The position numbers were made by a program, and so were the translations under genes. This document shows, one piece after another, positions 25,784-35,088 of a DNA stretch of 64,000 bases (position 1 is the stretch's first letter; each line of letters begins with the position of its first letter). Under the pieces are notes generated by a model. It did no database searches, was not told where the DNA came from, and saw only the letters and a list, made by a program, of their open reading frames with translations. The stretch comes from CAIXQW01 sp046049675 (lineage in GTDB: Bacteria; Bacteroidota; Bacteroidia; Chitinophagales; Chitinophagaceae): the NCBI GenBank assembly GCA_046049675.1, contig JBJORA010000074.1, forward strand, positions 1-64,000. The letters run 5' to 3'.

Positions 25784-27511
25784 GTGAGTACATTATTAAT
25801 TGTAATTATTGCCCTTGCCTTGATATTTGACTATATCAATGGCTTTCACGATGCTGCTAATTCTATTGCAACCGTAGTAAGTACAAAAGTGCTTACACCT
25901 TTTCAGGCAGTATTATGGGCGGCATTTTTTAATGCCGTAGCTTATTTTATATTTAAGGATCACGCGGTGGCTAATACCATTGGCAAAACCGTGCAAAAAG
26001 AATTTATTACATTGCCTGTAATTTTTTCTGGCTTAATAGCGGCTATATTCTGGAACTTGCTTACATGGTGGTTTGGCATTCCAAGTAGTAGTAGCCATAC
26101 GCTAATTGGTGGTTTTGCAGGTGCTGCAATTTGTGCTGCTTTGATGAAGGACGGTAGTCTACAATTAATGCAAATAATTGATAGCGGTAAAGTAAGAGAT
26201 ACGATTATGTTTATTGTATTAGCGCCGCTTATTGGTATGCTCATTTCGATGTTCTATACCCTTGTGCTAGTGCATCCCAATACGTGGCTGAAATGTGCTA
26301 TACTGGCAGCCACAGGTGTGTTGATTTGGTTTGCGTTTGCTAAATTTCAGAATGGCAAAATAGAAAAGAATGTAAGTTCGTTTTATCGTATAGATAAAAA
26401 CAGCAAGATAGTAGTTGACGAAGGCTTAAAATTGGCAAAAGAAACTGATGCTTCGAAGAAAGCGGCAATTCAAAAGAAAATTGATGAGGCACAAGTGAAG
26501 GTTGACAAAGCAAATAAAGCCCTCGAAGGTAGTAGGCCTTATATGCAGCAGTTTGAAGAAAAAGGATGCGATTGGGTTGCTACGCAAATCTTGTCTGACA
26601 CAAATATCGATATCAAAACTACAATTACAGGTCGCTTTGGTGATAAGCTCAATAAATATTTCAAGACAGAGCAATTAAAGGCAAAGAGCAGTCGCGATAC
26701 AAGCTTTAAGCCAGCATTTGAATATGCGAAGGCAATGGTAGACAGCTTAAAGCCATTAGCCAAAATTTATCATTCACTAGGAAAAGATAGCATGGTTGCT
26801 ACTATGATTACTAGAGCTGATATTGAGGACCCAGTAGAGCAAGCGGCATTTGCAAAAGCAATGGAAATGGACGTTAAAAAGGACCTTGCTAAAGAAGTAG
26901 AAAAAGCTAACAATAAAACGCTTCGCTATTTCTTGATTGGTGGTTTACTTATTTTTATTTTATCATTTATTTACACAGAGAAAATAAAAGAGCCAAGCGC
27001 AGGACGCACGGCAAGCCTATTTAAGCGTTTACAGTTGTTAAGTAGTGCTGGCTTTAGTATAGGCCATGGTGGTAACGATGCGCAAAAAGTAATGGGTATT
27101 ATTGGTGCGGCACTTGTCGCAAACGGACAGTACTTTGATGTAAGTAGCGCGATTAGTGCAGAACATTGGATTCCTATTGCATGCTACGCAGCAATTGGCT
27201 TAGGTACGCTTAGCGGAGGCTGGAAGATTGTAAAAACCATGGGTACAAAAATTACTAAGGTTACCCCACTTGAGGGTGTTGCTGCAGAAACTGCTGGTGC
27301 TACAACATTATTCTTAACAGAACAAATGGGTATACCTGTAAGTACAACGCATACCATTACTGGTGCAATCATAGGTGTAGGCGCAACAAAGCGTTTGAGC
27401 GCTGTACGCTGGGGTGTTACAATCAATTTGCTTTGGGCGTGGATACTTACAATTCCGGTAAGTGCTATTGTAGCAGCATTAGTGTTCATGCTAGTTAATG
27501 CTTTGATGTAA
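25784..27511 (+). CDS. PiT-family inorganic phosphate transporter with large cytoplasmic insert
   Basis: 575 residues from GTG 25784. The two PiT signature halves are present: GFHDAANSIATVVSTKVL with IPSSSSHTLIGG near the N-terminus, and GHGGNDAQKVMGIIG with IPVSTTHTITGAIIGVGA near the C-terminus. Low-affinity cation-coupled phosphate import is the family role. Between the halves, residues ~190-390 form a charged, mostly helical insert (AAIQKKIDEAQVKVDKANKA, ITGRFGDKLNKYF) that presumably lies in the cytoplasm and may contact the DUF47 protein. The gene converges on the SGNH gene with only nine bases between stops. Confidence 0.95.
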   Translation: MSTLLIVIIALALIFDYINGFHDAANSIATVVSTKVLTPFQAVLWAAFFNAVAYFIFKDHAVANTIGKTVQKEFITLPVIFSGLIAAIFWNLLTWWFGIPSSSSHTLIGGFAGAAICAALMKDGSLQLMQIIDSGKVRDTIMFIVLAPLIGMLISMFYTLVLVHPNTWLKCAILAATGVLIWFAFAKFQNGKIEKNVSSFYRIDKNSKIVVDEGLKLAKETDASKKAAIQKKIDEAQVKVDKANKALEGSRPYMQQFEEKGCDWVATQILSDTNIDIKTTITGRFGDKLNKYFKTEQLKAKSSRDTSFKPAFEYAKAMVDSLKPLAKIYHSLGKDSMVATMITRADIEDPVEQAAFAKAMEMDVKKDLAKEVEKANNKTLRYFLIGGLLIFILSFIYTEKIKEPSAGRTASLFKRLQLLSSAGFSIGHGGNDAQKVMGIIGAALVANGQYFDVSSAISAEHWIPIACYAAIGLGTLSGGWKIVKTMGTKITKVTPLEGVAAETAGATTLFLTEQMGIPVSTTHTITGAIIGVGATKRLSAVRWGVTINLLWAWILTIPVSAIVAALVFMLVNALM

Positions 27512-27520
27512 GTATTAACA

Positions 27521-28570
27521 TTATCTTGTTGTTAGCTTTATGCTAGCAATACTATCATTCAATGCAGCTAGCCATAAGTCGCAGGCTGCTGGTTTCCAAT
27601 GGGTATCATTTGGCCACCATAGCATTTCGTTATCTTTCTTAGTATTAATAGTTTTTAATACATCCATAAAACATACATCGGGCATTTGCGCCTGCAGTTG
27701 ATAGAGATAAGTGTGCAAGTCATTTTGCACACCTTCAACAGCGGGGTAGACGCGTGTTTTTTCAGGAATCACAGAGATAATCATTTTCTTAAAGCCGACA
27801 GATTTCGCATGTGTAGCATACAATGCAAAACCTTGTTGAATTGTATGTTTGTCTTCGTCACTAAGGCGCTTATAGCACGAGCCTTCTATGGTGCTATCGA
27901 TAGTGATATTTAAGTATAAAAGCTTTGTGCGGCTGTTGTAACGCACACGTGGGTCTATTTCATTTAAGATGTGAAACTTAAAGTCAGCTTTCAACTCTTG
28001 AAGAAAATTACTTGGCTTATTGTAGCTTGTTAGGTATTCTAAATTTTGCTCTATTCCTTTGGTATTAAAGTAAGGTTTAAGCCAAGCGAACCTGTTATAC
28101 ACTTGCATTAGATTCCCGCTTGTAGTAGCAATATTTGGCGCCTGATTACCAATTATAGCTTTACAAGTCTTGAGCAAATCGCGCTCAATAATTTCGAAAA
28201 CAAGGATGTTGTTTTTTGTACTGTCAATAATAGCTGGCAGATAATTATCGGCATAGTGATGCTGCACGTACCGCGCGCCATTGAAGCAAGGACTATCTAC
28301 TCTGCCACTTTGAGTATAGCTATCACCTAACATAAAGATAGCATCATTTGTATCTAAAGTAGTGAGCTTGGCTTGCGCTGTACCTTTAATTGGAATCTTA
28401 AACGCACTCAGTTTTGTCATAGTATAGAAGTCGCCATACTTGTAGATATCAAGCGAGCCATACATTTTTTTCTCTAACCATGTAAAAACGTCTTGTCTGC
28501 ACGCGCCAAGGTAAAGCAAGGCAGCTAGGGCAATCGCCACTAAGGCGCATATTTTTCTAAAGCGTATCAA
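27521..28570 (-). CDS. AlgJ/AlgX-like SGNH O-acetylation protein
   Basis: 349 residues. The start is a TTG at 28570 whose bases overlap the MBOAT stop (TTGA), implying translational coupling. The N-terminal hydrophobic segment ends in LYLGAC, which fits a lipobox. Two SGNH-type motifs are visible: the nucleophile block MLGDSYTQSG (Ser ~84) and the D-x-H block WWPNDTHWKPAA (~315). These match the AlgJ/AlgX/DltD-type partners that work with MBOAT membrane acyltransferases to O-acetylate extracellular polysaccharides or cell-wall polymers. The polymer here is unknown. It is the last gene of a CotH-MBOAT-SGNH operon. Confidence 0.8.
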   Translation of the reverse strand: MIRFRKICALVAIALAALLYLGACRQDVFTWLEKKMYGSLDIYKYGDFYTMTKLSAFKIPIKGTAQAKLTTLDTNDAIFMLGDSYTQSGRVDSPCFNGARYVQHHYADNYLPAIIDSTKNNILVFEIIERDLLKTCKAIIGNQAPNIATTSGNLMQVYNRFAWLKPYFNTKGIEQNLEYLTSYNKPSNFLQELKADFKFHILNEIDPRVRYNSRTKLLYLNITIDSTIEGSCYKRLSDEDKHTIQQGFALYATHAKSVGFKKMIISVIPEKTRVYPAVEGVQNDLHTYLYQLQAQMPDVCFMDVLKTINTKKDNEMLWWPNDTHWKPAACDLWLAALNDSIASIKLTTR

Positions 28571-29925
28571 AACTGAAAATAAATAAAAACACTTTGATTA
28601 AAAATGCCAAGGAAATAAATGATAATGCATGCACAAAGCAATTTAGCGTAGAACTGTTTTTGTGCTAAGAAAACCTTGTCTAACTTAAGTGATTCTGCAC
28701 CTACAAGTAAGACGCACAATAGCAAAGCAAGAATGACTGCATTCGAGTTTAATAGTAAATTGCCTTTTTGCATTACAAACTGTTTCTTTATCAGCGTCAC
28801 CGCCTGACTAAGGCTAGTGCTGCGAAATAGAATCCAGCCAACTAGCACCACAAGCCACATCAATATGCGTTTCACAGTAGTTGGTGTGTTGCTTAGTACT
28901 GTATTATGAATAACCAGTGCTATGCCATGCAATAATCCCCATGCTAAAAATGTATAGTTTGCGCCGTGCCAGATACCACTTAGCGCAAAGACGATGATAA
29001 TATTGCGGATTGTATTGACCTTGCCTCCTTGTGAACCGCCAAGCGGATAATACACATAATCGCGAAACCATGTACTAAGGCTAATATGCCAGCGACGCCA
29101 AAAGTCTTGTATGTCGGCGGCCAAATAAGGTCTATTGAAATTATCTGAAAATTGTATGCCCATTATTTGCGCTAGGCCCTTTGCCATTGCAGCATAGCCA
29201 AAGAAGTCGCAATAGATTTGAACAGCAAATAGCACCGCACCAAGCCATACCTGTATTGTACTGCATGCGTTGTAGTTCAACCAAATTGTATCTACAGTTG
29301 TACTTACACGATCTGCAATGATACACTTTAAAGCAAGTCCATATAAAATGTACAGCAATCCTTGCTTTATATGATGCGATTGCGCGCTAGCAAATTGATG
29401 AAATTGATGTAGTAAATTTCCAGCGCGTTCAATAGGCCCTGCAACTAATTGTGGAAAGAAGAGTACATAGTTGGCAAATGCTAAAAGATTCTTTTCCGCC
29501 TGCTGTTTGCCTTTGTACACATCAATTGTATAGCTCATACTCTGAAACGTGTGGAAGGATAGGCCGATAGGCAGTGCAAGACGCAGGAGCCAATGGTCTG
29601 CATTGCTAGCACGTGTATATGAATAGTATTGCTGCAATGCAAACGCCGAGTACTTAAACGTAATGAGTAGCATTAGATTTGTACTTAAGCTAGCAATTAG
29701 AATTGGCTTCGCATACTGCTTAAATTTTTCAATGCCAATGGCGGAAAAATAATCAACCGCAATTACAAAATACAAAATTACAATGTAGGCGGGTTGCACT
29801 ACCATATAGAAGTAGCTGCTTGCCATAAGCAACCACAATAACCTCATCCATTGCTTTGGCAACAAAAAGTAGATGCCAATAGCAATAATGCCAAAGAATA
29901 AAAACTGGAGTGTATTAAAAAGCAC
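28567..29925 (-). CDS. MBOAT-family membrane O-acyltransferase (AlgI-like)
   Basis: 452 residues, about ten hydrophobic segments. AlgI/DltB-type motifs are clear: FPQLVAGPIERAGNLLHQF, FCDYFGYAAMAKGLAQ-like region reading CDFFGYAAMAKGLAQIMGI, DFWRRWHISLSTWFRDYVYY, YPLGGS and the catalytic-His segment LSGIWHGANYTFLAWG (~318-322). The enzyme moves acyl groups across or to the outside of the inner membrane for O-acetylation of a glycan. It overlaps the SGNH partner by 4 bases and follows the CotH gene after 41 bases. Confidence 0.93.
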   Translation of the reverse strand: MLFNTLQFLFFGIIAIGIYFLLPKQWMRLLWLLMASSYFYMVVQPAYIVILYFVIAVDYFSAIGIEKFKQYAKPILIASLSTNLMLLITFKYSAFALQQYYSYTRASNADHWLLRLALPIGLSFHTFQSMSYTIDVYKGKQQAEKNLLAFANYVLFFPQLVAGPIERAGNLLHQFHQFASAQSHHIKQGLLYILYGLALKCIIADRVSTTVDTIWLNYNACSTIQVWLGAVLFAVQIYCDFFGYAAMAKGLAQIMGIQFSDNFNRPYLAADIQDFWRRWHISLSTWFRDYVYYPLGGSQGGKVNTIRNIIIVFALSGIWHGANYTFLAWGLLHGIALVIHNTVLSNTPTTVKRILMWLVVLVGWILFRSTSLSQAVTLIKKQFVMQKGNLLLNSNAVILALLLCVLLVGAESLKLDKVFLAQKQFYAKLLCACIIIYFLGIFNQSVFIYFQF

Positions 29926-29966
29926 AGTTTTGCAGGCTTAGCACGCAAAGTTGCGGCATAATTCGA

Positions 29967-32771
29967 TTACTGCCTAAGCAATTGTATATCGCCTTTAAAC
30001 TGATACTTCTTGTTGTCGGTAAGTGTAATAACCAAATGGTAGAAGTACACATCAGCATTGCAAGCTTGGCCTGCGCCTGTTGTACCATCCCACGCATTGT
30101 TCATGATGTCGCCTTTGAATACCACATTGCCCCAACGGTCTACGATTTGCATTTGTGCTGCCTTCATGTCAGGATTAAAACGTGCTACATCGCCAAACTT
30201 GTCATTTACACCATCTCCGTCTGGTGTAAACGCATTTGGTAGGTATAAGAACTTCTGCAGGGTAACTACAGTGTCGTAGTTAGCAATTAAAGTATCGGTA
30301 CTAAACTTCACATCTAGTACTACGCTTTCAGTATTTGTGTTTGGACTCAATACATTATTTCCTGGATCTGCCCAAGTCCAGTTTGCGAACTGATGCTTTG
30401 TAATATTGGTTGCAGTAGCAGTAAGTGTATGCGTTGTTGCTTCTTCCCATCTGAAAATCATAGGGGTCGCACCAACAGTGGTTGCGCCATCAACTAAAAT
30501 GGTGCCTGCCCATGGGGCATTATTAGCTACAACTACATTAAAGCTATCCTTCGGCTTAATGGCAAACACAGCAACTATACTATCCTCTTGCTTATAATCT
30601 AGCAAAGCATTTGGTGTAACCATTGTTGGACTAATAAGGTTTTGAGGCTTGTATTTACGCCATTCTACAAACATAAAGCCTGGATTAGGCACAGCATTAA
30701 TAGAGTAGATACTATCCGTAACTGCAATTGTCTTGTATGGATATTGCGGTAGAGTAGTGGTGCCAACTTGGATATTACCCATACCAACTTGATCTACATT
30801 GAATGTAATTTTCTTTACGGCTAAACAGGTATCTTGATCACTGGCTACTAATGCACAACGGTCTAAAATAAATTTACGAATGGTATCAACATTATCCTGC
30901 CACTTTTGATAAGTACCACCCCAGCGTGCGATATGTTGCGGCATTTCTCCATCAAGCAAGTTTTCAAAGTAATTTAAGTGCTTCAATAGAGTATCGCAGT
31001 TTAATGCCGTTGTAAGCAAATGAATATAGCGGTCTTGATACAATCTTCTAAAGTCAGGATTTGTCATCAGGCCATTAATCATTTGCGTATGGAAGATGTT
31101 GTTGCTATTGACAAATAATGTAAATGGTTCGCATGGGTCCATGTCTGCGCCAGTAGAGCTAAGACCAGTATAGTTTTCGCCCAAGTTGTAAGTATTATCT
31201 AAATCCCACAACGCATAGCGCCATTTTACGCCAGCACCTTTTCTGCCGCGCCACCACATTGTGTTCCAGTTCATGTGGTCGCTATTAGCAATGTAGTTAT
31301 TGTAGATAAAGAAGTCAATCATGCTTATAAAATTCAATTGTGAATCTACAATGGCTAAGTTAGCAGGCTGTGTCATATCGTTATTCACGATAAAGTTCTT
31401 TAAGTCTGTCCAACCTTGAGCACTGCCAGCTTGTACTTGCAAACCGCCCCAATAGCGCAACATGTCTACTTTCTTTTCTGGTTGATCGTAGTAGTATTCA
31501 ACGTAGTCTAAGTCAACTCGCTCACGTATTTCGTACACACCCCAATACTGGCCATTTAAGAATACCACGCATGGCTGATAGCTACGCTCGTCAAATTCCA
31601 TGTTGTATTTTATACTAAAGTCTTGGCAAAATGCATCACGCATATGAGCGCCACGTTCTTGCATCCAACTCTGCCAACCATTAGCGTCTGGATAGTTGTC
31701 GCTAGCACCGCCTTTTAAAATCACAAGATCAAAAGAATCGCGTGTGCTATTGGCAAAGAACTTTTCAGGTAGTTCGGCTGTGTAGCCAAACTCATCTTCT
31801 GCGCTTAAGCGAAATCCCTTTTGAGAGAAAGCCCAACTATCGTGACCATGCTTGTATGCAAAACCACTGGTTTCCCATTTGAAGTTATCTGAACTATCAA
31901 AAAACTCTACGCTTTGCCTAATGGTATTGCCGCTCGTAAATAAGCCGCCAGCACCAGTAAACGTACCGCAAATGCTTAGTGTTGCAAACTTGTGTGTTTC
32001 ATTAATGAAGTAGGTGTTAGTTTCAACAAAACTTGCAGCAAGGGTTGGGTCTGTACTTACTGCCATACAACGTACAGGTGTTGTAGCGCTGATATTTAAT
32101 GGTGTGCTGTATATAGGACTTGCAATTGTTGGTGCAGTGCCATTGATTGTGTAGTGAATAGTGGTATTCGGATCAGAACATGCTAGGGATACAGTTTGTG
32201 CAGCTGGATAATAACCTGGAGGAATACTCATAGTAGGTTTTGCAACATATCGCGTGTACCCACCTGTGTTAACAGCATTCGGACTTGGCGTAGTAAACAA
32301 CTTGAACGGACCAGTACCATCTGGGATGCGACCATAGCTATCATCTGCTTGCGTTCTGCTTAGTGTAGTGCTATCTATTACTACTGCACTTGCATCGCTA
32401 ATGATTATTTGCTCGTTGTGACACTGCGTAAGTTTGAAGCCGCAATGTACTTGGCCTCCAGGCAATACTGAGTCAACGCCGCTGCAAAAAATAACAATTC
32501 TGCCACCAGCTGGTATTGTTACAGTTGGTGTCGCAGGTACTTGCCACTTTGCGATAGCATTGTTATTGTCGCTAAAGAAGTAGCCGTTAATGCTTACAGG
32601 TGCGCCACCCGCATTGTACAGCTCTACCCAGTCTGGTCTTTCACCAAAAGCATCAGTTGGACCATTTACGTTACTCGCACTGTACTCGTTAATTTTTATC
32701 TGTGCATTTGCTGCGTTTGCAAAACATAACAAAAACACAATACACAAACTGTTTATCAAAAAATTTCTCAT
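29967..32771 (-). CDS. CotH-kinase/lamin-tail surface protein with type B T9SS sorting domain
   Basis: 934 residues from the ATG at 32771, chosen because it starts a clean signal peptide (NSLCIVFLLCFANAANA). Order of parts: lamin-tail domain (~25-130, IKINEYSASNVNG, DWVELYNAGG, AKWQVP), chitobiase-C-like beta sandwich (~180-240, SDPNTTIHYTINGTAPTIAS), CotH domain (~260-610, with YWGVYEIRERVD, the metal-binding-type WDLDNTYNLG), a beta-repeat region (VEWRKYKP and similar), and a gliding-motility type B sorting domain (~842-934, LPNAFTPDGDGVNDKFG). CotH proteins have an atypical kinase fold; spore CotH phosphorylates coat proteins, whereas other relatives may do AMPylation or glutamylation. It heads an operon with MBOAT and SGNH genes. 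Confidence 0.9.
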   Translation of the reverse strand: MRNFLINSLCIVFLLCFANAANAQIKINEYSASNVNGPTDAFGERPDWVELYNAGGAPVSINGYFFSDNNNAIAKWQVPATPTVTIPAGGRIVIFCSGVDSVLPGGQVHCGFKLTQCHNEQIIISDASAVVIDSTTLSRTQADDSYGRIPDGTGPFKLFTTPSPNAVNTGGYTRYVAKPTMSIPPGYYPAAQTVSLACSDPNTTIHYTINGTAPTIASPIYSTPLNISATTPVRCMAVSTDPTLAASFVETNTYFINETHKFATLSICGTFTGAGGLFTSGNTIRQSVEFFDSSDNFKWETSGFAYKHGHDSWAFSQKGFRLSAEDEFGYTAELPEKFFANSTRDSFDLVILKGGASDNYPDANGWQSWMQERGAHMRDAFCQDFSIKYNMEFDERSYQPCVVFLNGQYWGVYEIRERVDLDYVEYYYDQPEKKVDMLRYWGGLQVQAGSAQGWTDLKNFIVNNDMTQPANLAIVDSQLNFISMIDFFIYNNYIANSDHMNWNTMWWRGRKGAGVKWRYALWDLDNTYNLGENYTGLSSTGADMDPCEPFTLFVNSNNIFHTQMINGLMTNPDFRRLYQDRYIHLLTTALNCDTLLKHLNYFENLLDGEMPQHIARWGGTYQKWQDNVDTIRKFILDRCALVASDQDTCLAVKKITFNVDQVGMGNIQVGTTTLPQYPYKTIAVTDSIYSINAVPNPGFMFVEWRKYKPQNLISPTMVTPNALLDYKQEDSIVAVFAIKPKDSFNVVVANNAPWAGTILVDGATTVGATPMIFRWEEATTHTLTATATNITKHQFANWTWADPGNNVLSPNTNTESVVLDVKFSTDTLIANYDTVVTLQKFLYLPNAFTPDGDGVNDKFGDVARFNPDMKAAQMQIVDRWGNVVFKGDIMNNAWDGTTGAGQACNADVYFYHLVITLTDNKKYQFKGDIQLLRQ

Positions 32772-32913
32772 CAGTATATATCTGTAGACCTTGTAAATTA
32801 GTAAAATTTTAGCGCACAAGGCATGACAAAAGCCATAACCCTTGCACATTATTGGCAAAGCGTCATTTTAAAGCGGTAAAAAAACAAAAAATCGTGTGGA
32901 AGTAGCAATAAAG

Positions 32914-33399
32914 CTAACCCCAGCCACCTCTAACCCCAGGGGCAGCCCACGGTGTTGCAAACGGCCACGGAATCGCAAACACCATTAGCAACAAAGCGAC
33001 TAGCGTAAACCAAAAAATTGTTTTATGCATTGCGCTGCTTGTTGATTTGCGCTTGCCAACGCTGCGGCCAACAGTTAATAAAATAATTGCAATAATCATG
33101 GTGCTTATATGCTCCACTGCATAAAAACGCTGAAAACCATCTTTCATAACGTTGGCCATACCATTTGCCTTAATCAAAGCATAACCTTTTGTGCCTAAGA
33201 AGTATTGCAATAAACCCACAATTAGCATTACGTGCGATAATAGCACAGTGTATTTGCTAAGCTTGTCATCAGTTTTTGTAAAGAGACCTTTACTGCGCAT
33301 ACCAACAAAACTGTTTACAAGAACAAGTACAATAAGTACAAGCAAAATCCATCGGAAGCCACTGTGTAGGTGGAGCAGAATACTCAGAAATTTATCCAT
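32914..33399 (-). CDS. Small four-helix membrane protein, possibly haem-binding
   Basis: 161 residues with four hydrophobic helices: ~5-30 (LHLHSGFRWILLVLIVLVLV), ~50-68 (VLLSHVMLIVGLLQYFLG), ~95-112 (HISTMIIAIILLTVG) and ~125-145 (FWFTLVALLLMVFAI). His residues sit at the helix ends (HLHSGFRW, SHVM, EHIS, HKT), a pattern seen in Bacteroidota proteins often labelled cytochrome b-like. No biochemical proof is known to me. The tail is Trp/Pro/Gly-rich (WPFATPWAAPGVRGGWG). It is a single gene, divergent from the TPR gene. Confidence 0.75.
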   Translation of the reverse strand: MDKFLSILLHLHSGFRWILLVLIVLVLVNSFVGMRSKGLFTKTDDKLSKYTVLLSHVMLIVGLLQYFLGTKGYALIKANGMANVMKDGFQRFYAVEHISTMIIAIILLTVGRSVGKRKSTSSAMHKTIFWFTLVALLLMVFAIPWPFATPWAAPGVRGGWG

Positions 33400-33450
33400 A
33401 TTGATATGTTATAGTGCTAAAACAGAAAAAGTGAACCCACAATGGAAATA

Positions 33451-33458
33451 CAAATATA
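33451..33458 (-). promoter_or_regulatory. Candidate -7 element of the small membrane protein
   Basis: TATATTTG on the minus strand is a perfect TAnnTTTG, 52 bases before the ATG at 33399. No TTG is seen at -33. Confidence 0.35.
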
Positions 33459-33524
33459 GCTTTTACATGTTTATAACGCTCATTTGAGTGTGAATTATTT
33501 ATTATTTTGACAAAAGAAAAAGGC

Positions 33525-33555
33525 TTGTACGCATCGTAGATGTCTAGTACATTTG
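33525..33555 (+). promoter_or_regulatory. Candidate promoter of the TPR gene
   Basis: TTG (33525-33527), a 20-base spacer, then perfect TACATTTG (33548-33555). The ATG at 33581 is 25 bases downstream. Confidence 0.6.
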
Positions 33556-33580
33556 TTACTGAATAGGCTTACGAAAACGA

Positions 33581-35017
33581 ATGTTTGATAACGACGATAA
33601 TGAGGACTTTGGTGGCGGTTTTGGCGACGAATACAAGAGCCTTGAAGAAATGCTTCGACAGTTCAAAGAAGCACAAGCAGGTCGGCCATGTTTGTTAAGC
33701 GAAGAAGATTTTGAAACGCTTTTGAGCTATTTTGAAGTAGAAGGTGATAAAGCAAATATGCAACGCGCATTCGACCTCGCAACTACCTTGCATCCCCTGT
33801 CAATTGATATGTTGCTGCACAAAGCAGAATGGCTAATTGACCAGAATAAATTGGGGCAGGCGCTACGTACATTAGAAGACGCTGAAGCTATTGGTAATAC
33901 AGGCATCGAAGGCCTTTTCTTGCGTGTAGATGTACTGGTTGATATGCTACGTTTTGACGAAGCAATAGCATTACTTGAAAGCAAAGTAGACCAGTATTCT
34001 GTGCAAGAACAGAGTGATATTTACTTAGAACTTTGTGACATTTACGATACGCTCGAAGAATTTGACGACGTGTATCGTTGCCTTAAAATTCTTTTGAAAA
34101 ACGACCCACAAAACGACGAGGCTTTGATGCGCATGAGCTTTTGGGCCGACGTTACTGGCAATACCGAAGACGCGATTGATATTTACCAAAAGAGTATAGA
34201 AGACAATCCATTTAGCCCGGTGCTTTGGTATAATCTAGGCTGTGCTTTTCATACTTTAAAACTTTACGAAAAAGCAACTGAAGCATTTTTGTATTGTCTA
34301 GATTTAGACGAACAATTTGAGTATGCCTACCGCAATTTAGGCGATACCTATGTGCAACTAAAGCAGTATGATAATGCGATAGAAATTTTGGAAAAACACC
34401 TACGCATTTCTACACCAGAAGACATCGTACTAGAAACGATTGGCGATTGTTGGAGCAAGAAAAAAGACTATAGCAAGGCACGTTCTTACTACCGTAAAGC
34501 CAGTAATATGACACCTAGCGATGACTCGCTCTTTTACAAAATTGGCGTTACCTATGTGTTGCAAAGCGAGTGGGAAAAAGCCATGAAAAGCTATGCCGTT
34601 GCGTATAGCCTCAATAAGAACAATGCCAATTACAGTGTTGCCCTTGGCGATTGCTATTTGCAATTGCAAAGCAATAAGGACGCAATTGTATGTTACTTAA
34701 ATGCGGTGCGCCTAAAGCCAAGCAATCGGAATGTTTGGATGGCATTGCTGCGCGGCTTATACATGAGCGAGCTTTACGACGAAATGCTCAACCAATGCGT
34801 TATCGCGCAGGAATATTGCGACAATAAGCCAGAGTTTTTGTACTATCAATTAGCAGGCAAATTGGCCTTAGGCAAGATAAAGGAGGCCACGCTTGCGCTT
34901 GAGCACGCCTTGCAAGTAGCGCCACGTAAGTTATCGGTACTCAAGGTGTTAGACCCCGAAATTTTGCACCATCCAAGTATTGCAGAGGTTTTGCTGCGAA
35001 ATAAGCGCAAAAAATAG
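33581..35017 (+). CDS. Tetratricopeptide-repeat protein
   Basis: 478 residues. An acidic, Gly-rich N-terminus (FDNDDNEDFGGGFGDEY) is followed by about eleven TPR-like helix pairs. The clearest are ~215-350 (PVLWYNLGCAFHTLKLYEKA, YAYRNLGDTYVQLKQYDNAI, SLFYKIGVTYVLQSEWEKAM, ANYSVALGDCYLQLQSNKDA). There is no signal peptide, so it is cytoplasmic, a scaffold for protein contacts. The partner is not evident. It lies 71 bases upstream of ruvA on the same strand. Confidence 0.88.
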   Translation: MFDNDDNEDFGGGFGDEYKSLEEMLRQFKEAQAGRPCLLSEEDFETLLSYFEVEGDKANMQRAFDLATTLHPLSIDMLLHKAEWLIDQNKLGQALRTLEDAEAIGNTGIEGLFLRVDVLVDMLRFDEAIALLESKVDQYSVQEQSDIYLELCDIYDTLEEFDDVYRCLKILLKNDPQNDEALMRMSFWADVTGNTEDAIDIYQKSIEDNPFSPVLWYNLGCAFHTLKLYEKATEAFLYCLDLDEQFEYAYRNLGDTYVQLKQYDNAIEILEKHLRISTPEDIVLETIGDCWSKKKDYSKARSYYRKASNMTPSDDSLFYKIGVTYVLQSEWEKAMKSYAVAYSLNKNNANYSVALGDCYLQLQSNKDAIVCYLNAVRLKPSNRNVWMALLRGLYMSELYDEMLNQCVIAQEYCDNKPEFLYYQLAGKLALGKIKEATLALEHALQVAPRKLSVLKVLDPEILHHPSIAEVLLRNKRKK

Positions 35018-35088
35018 GCAAAAGTTCAGCTTTTCTTATGTTTCCTTTAACAGAAAGTGCAGGCCTTGTTAACGTATCTTCGTAGGCT

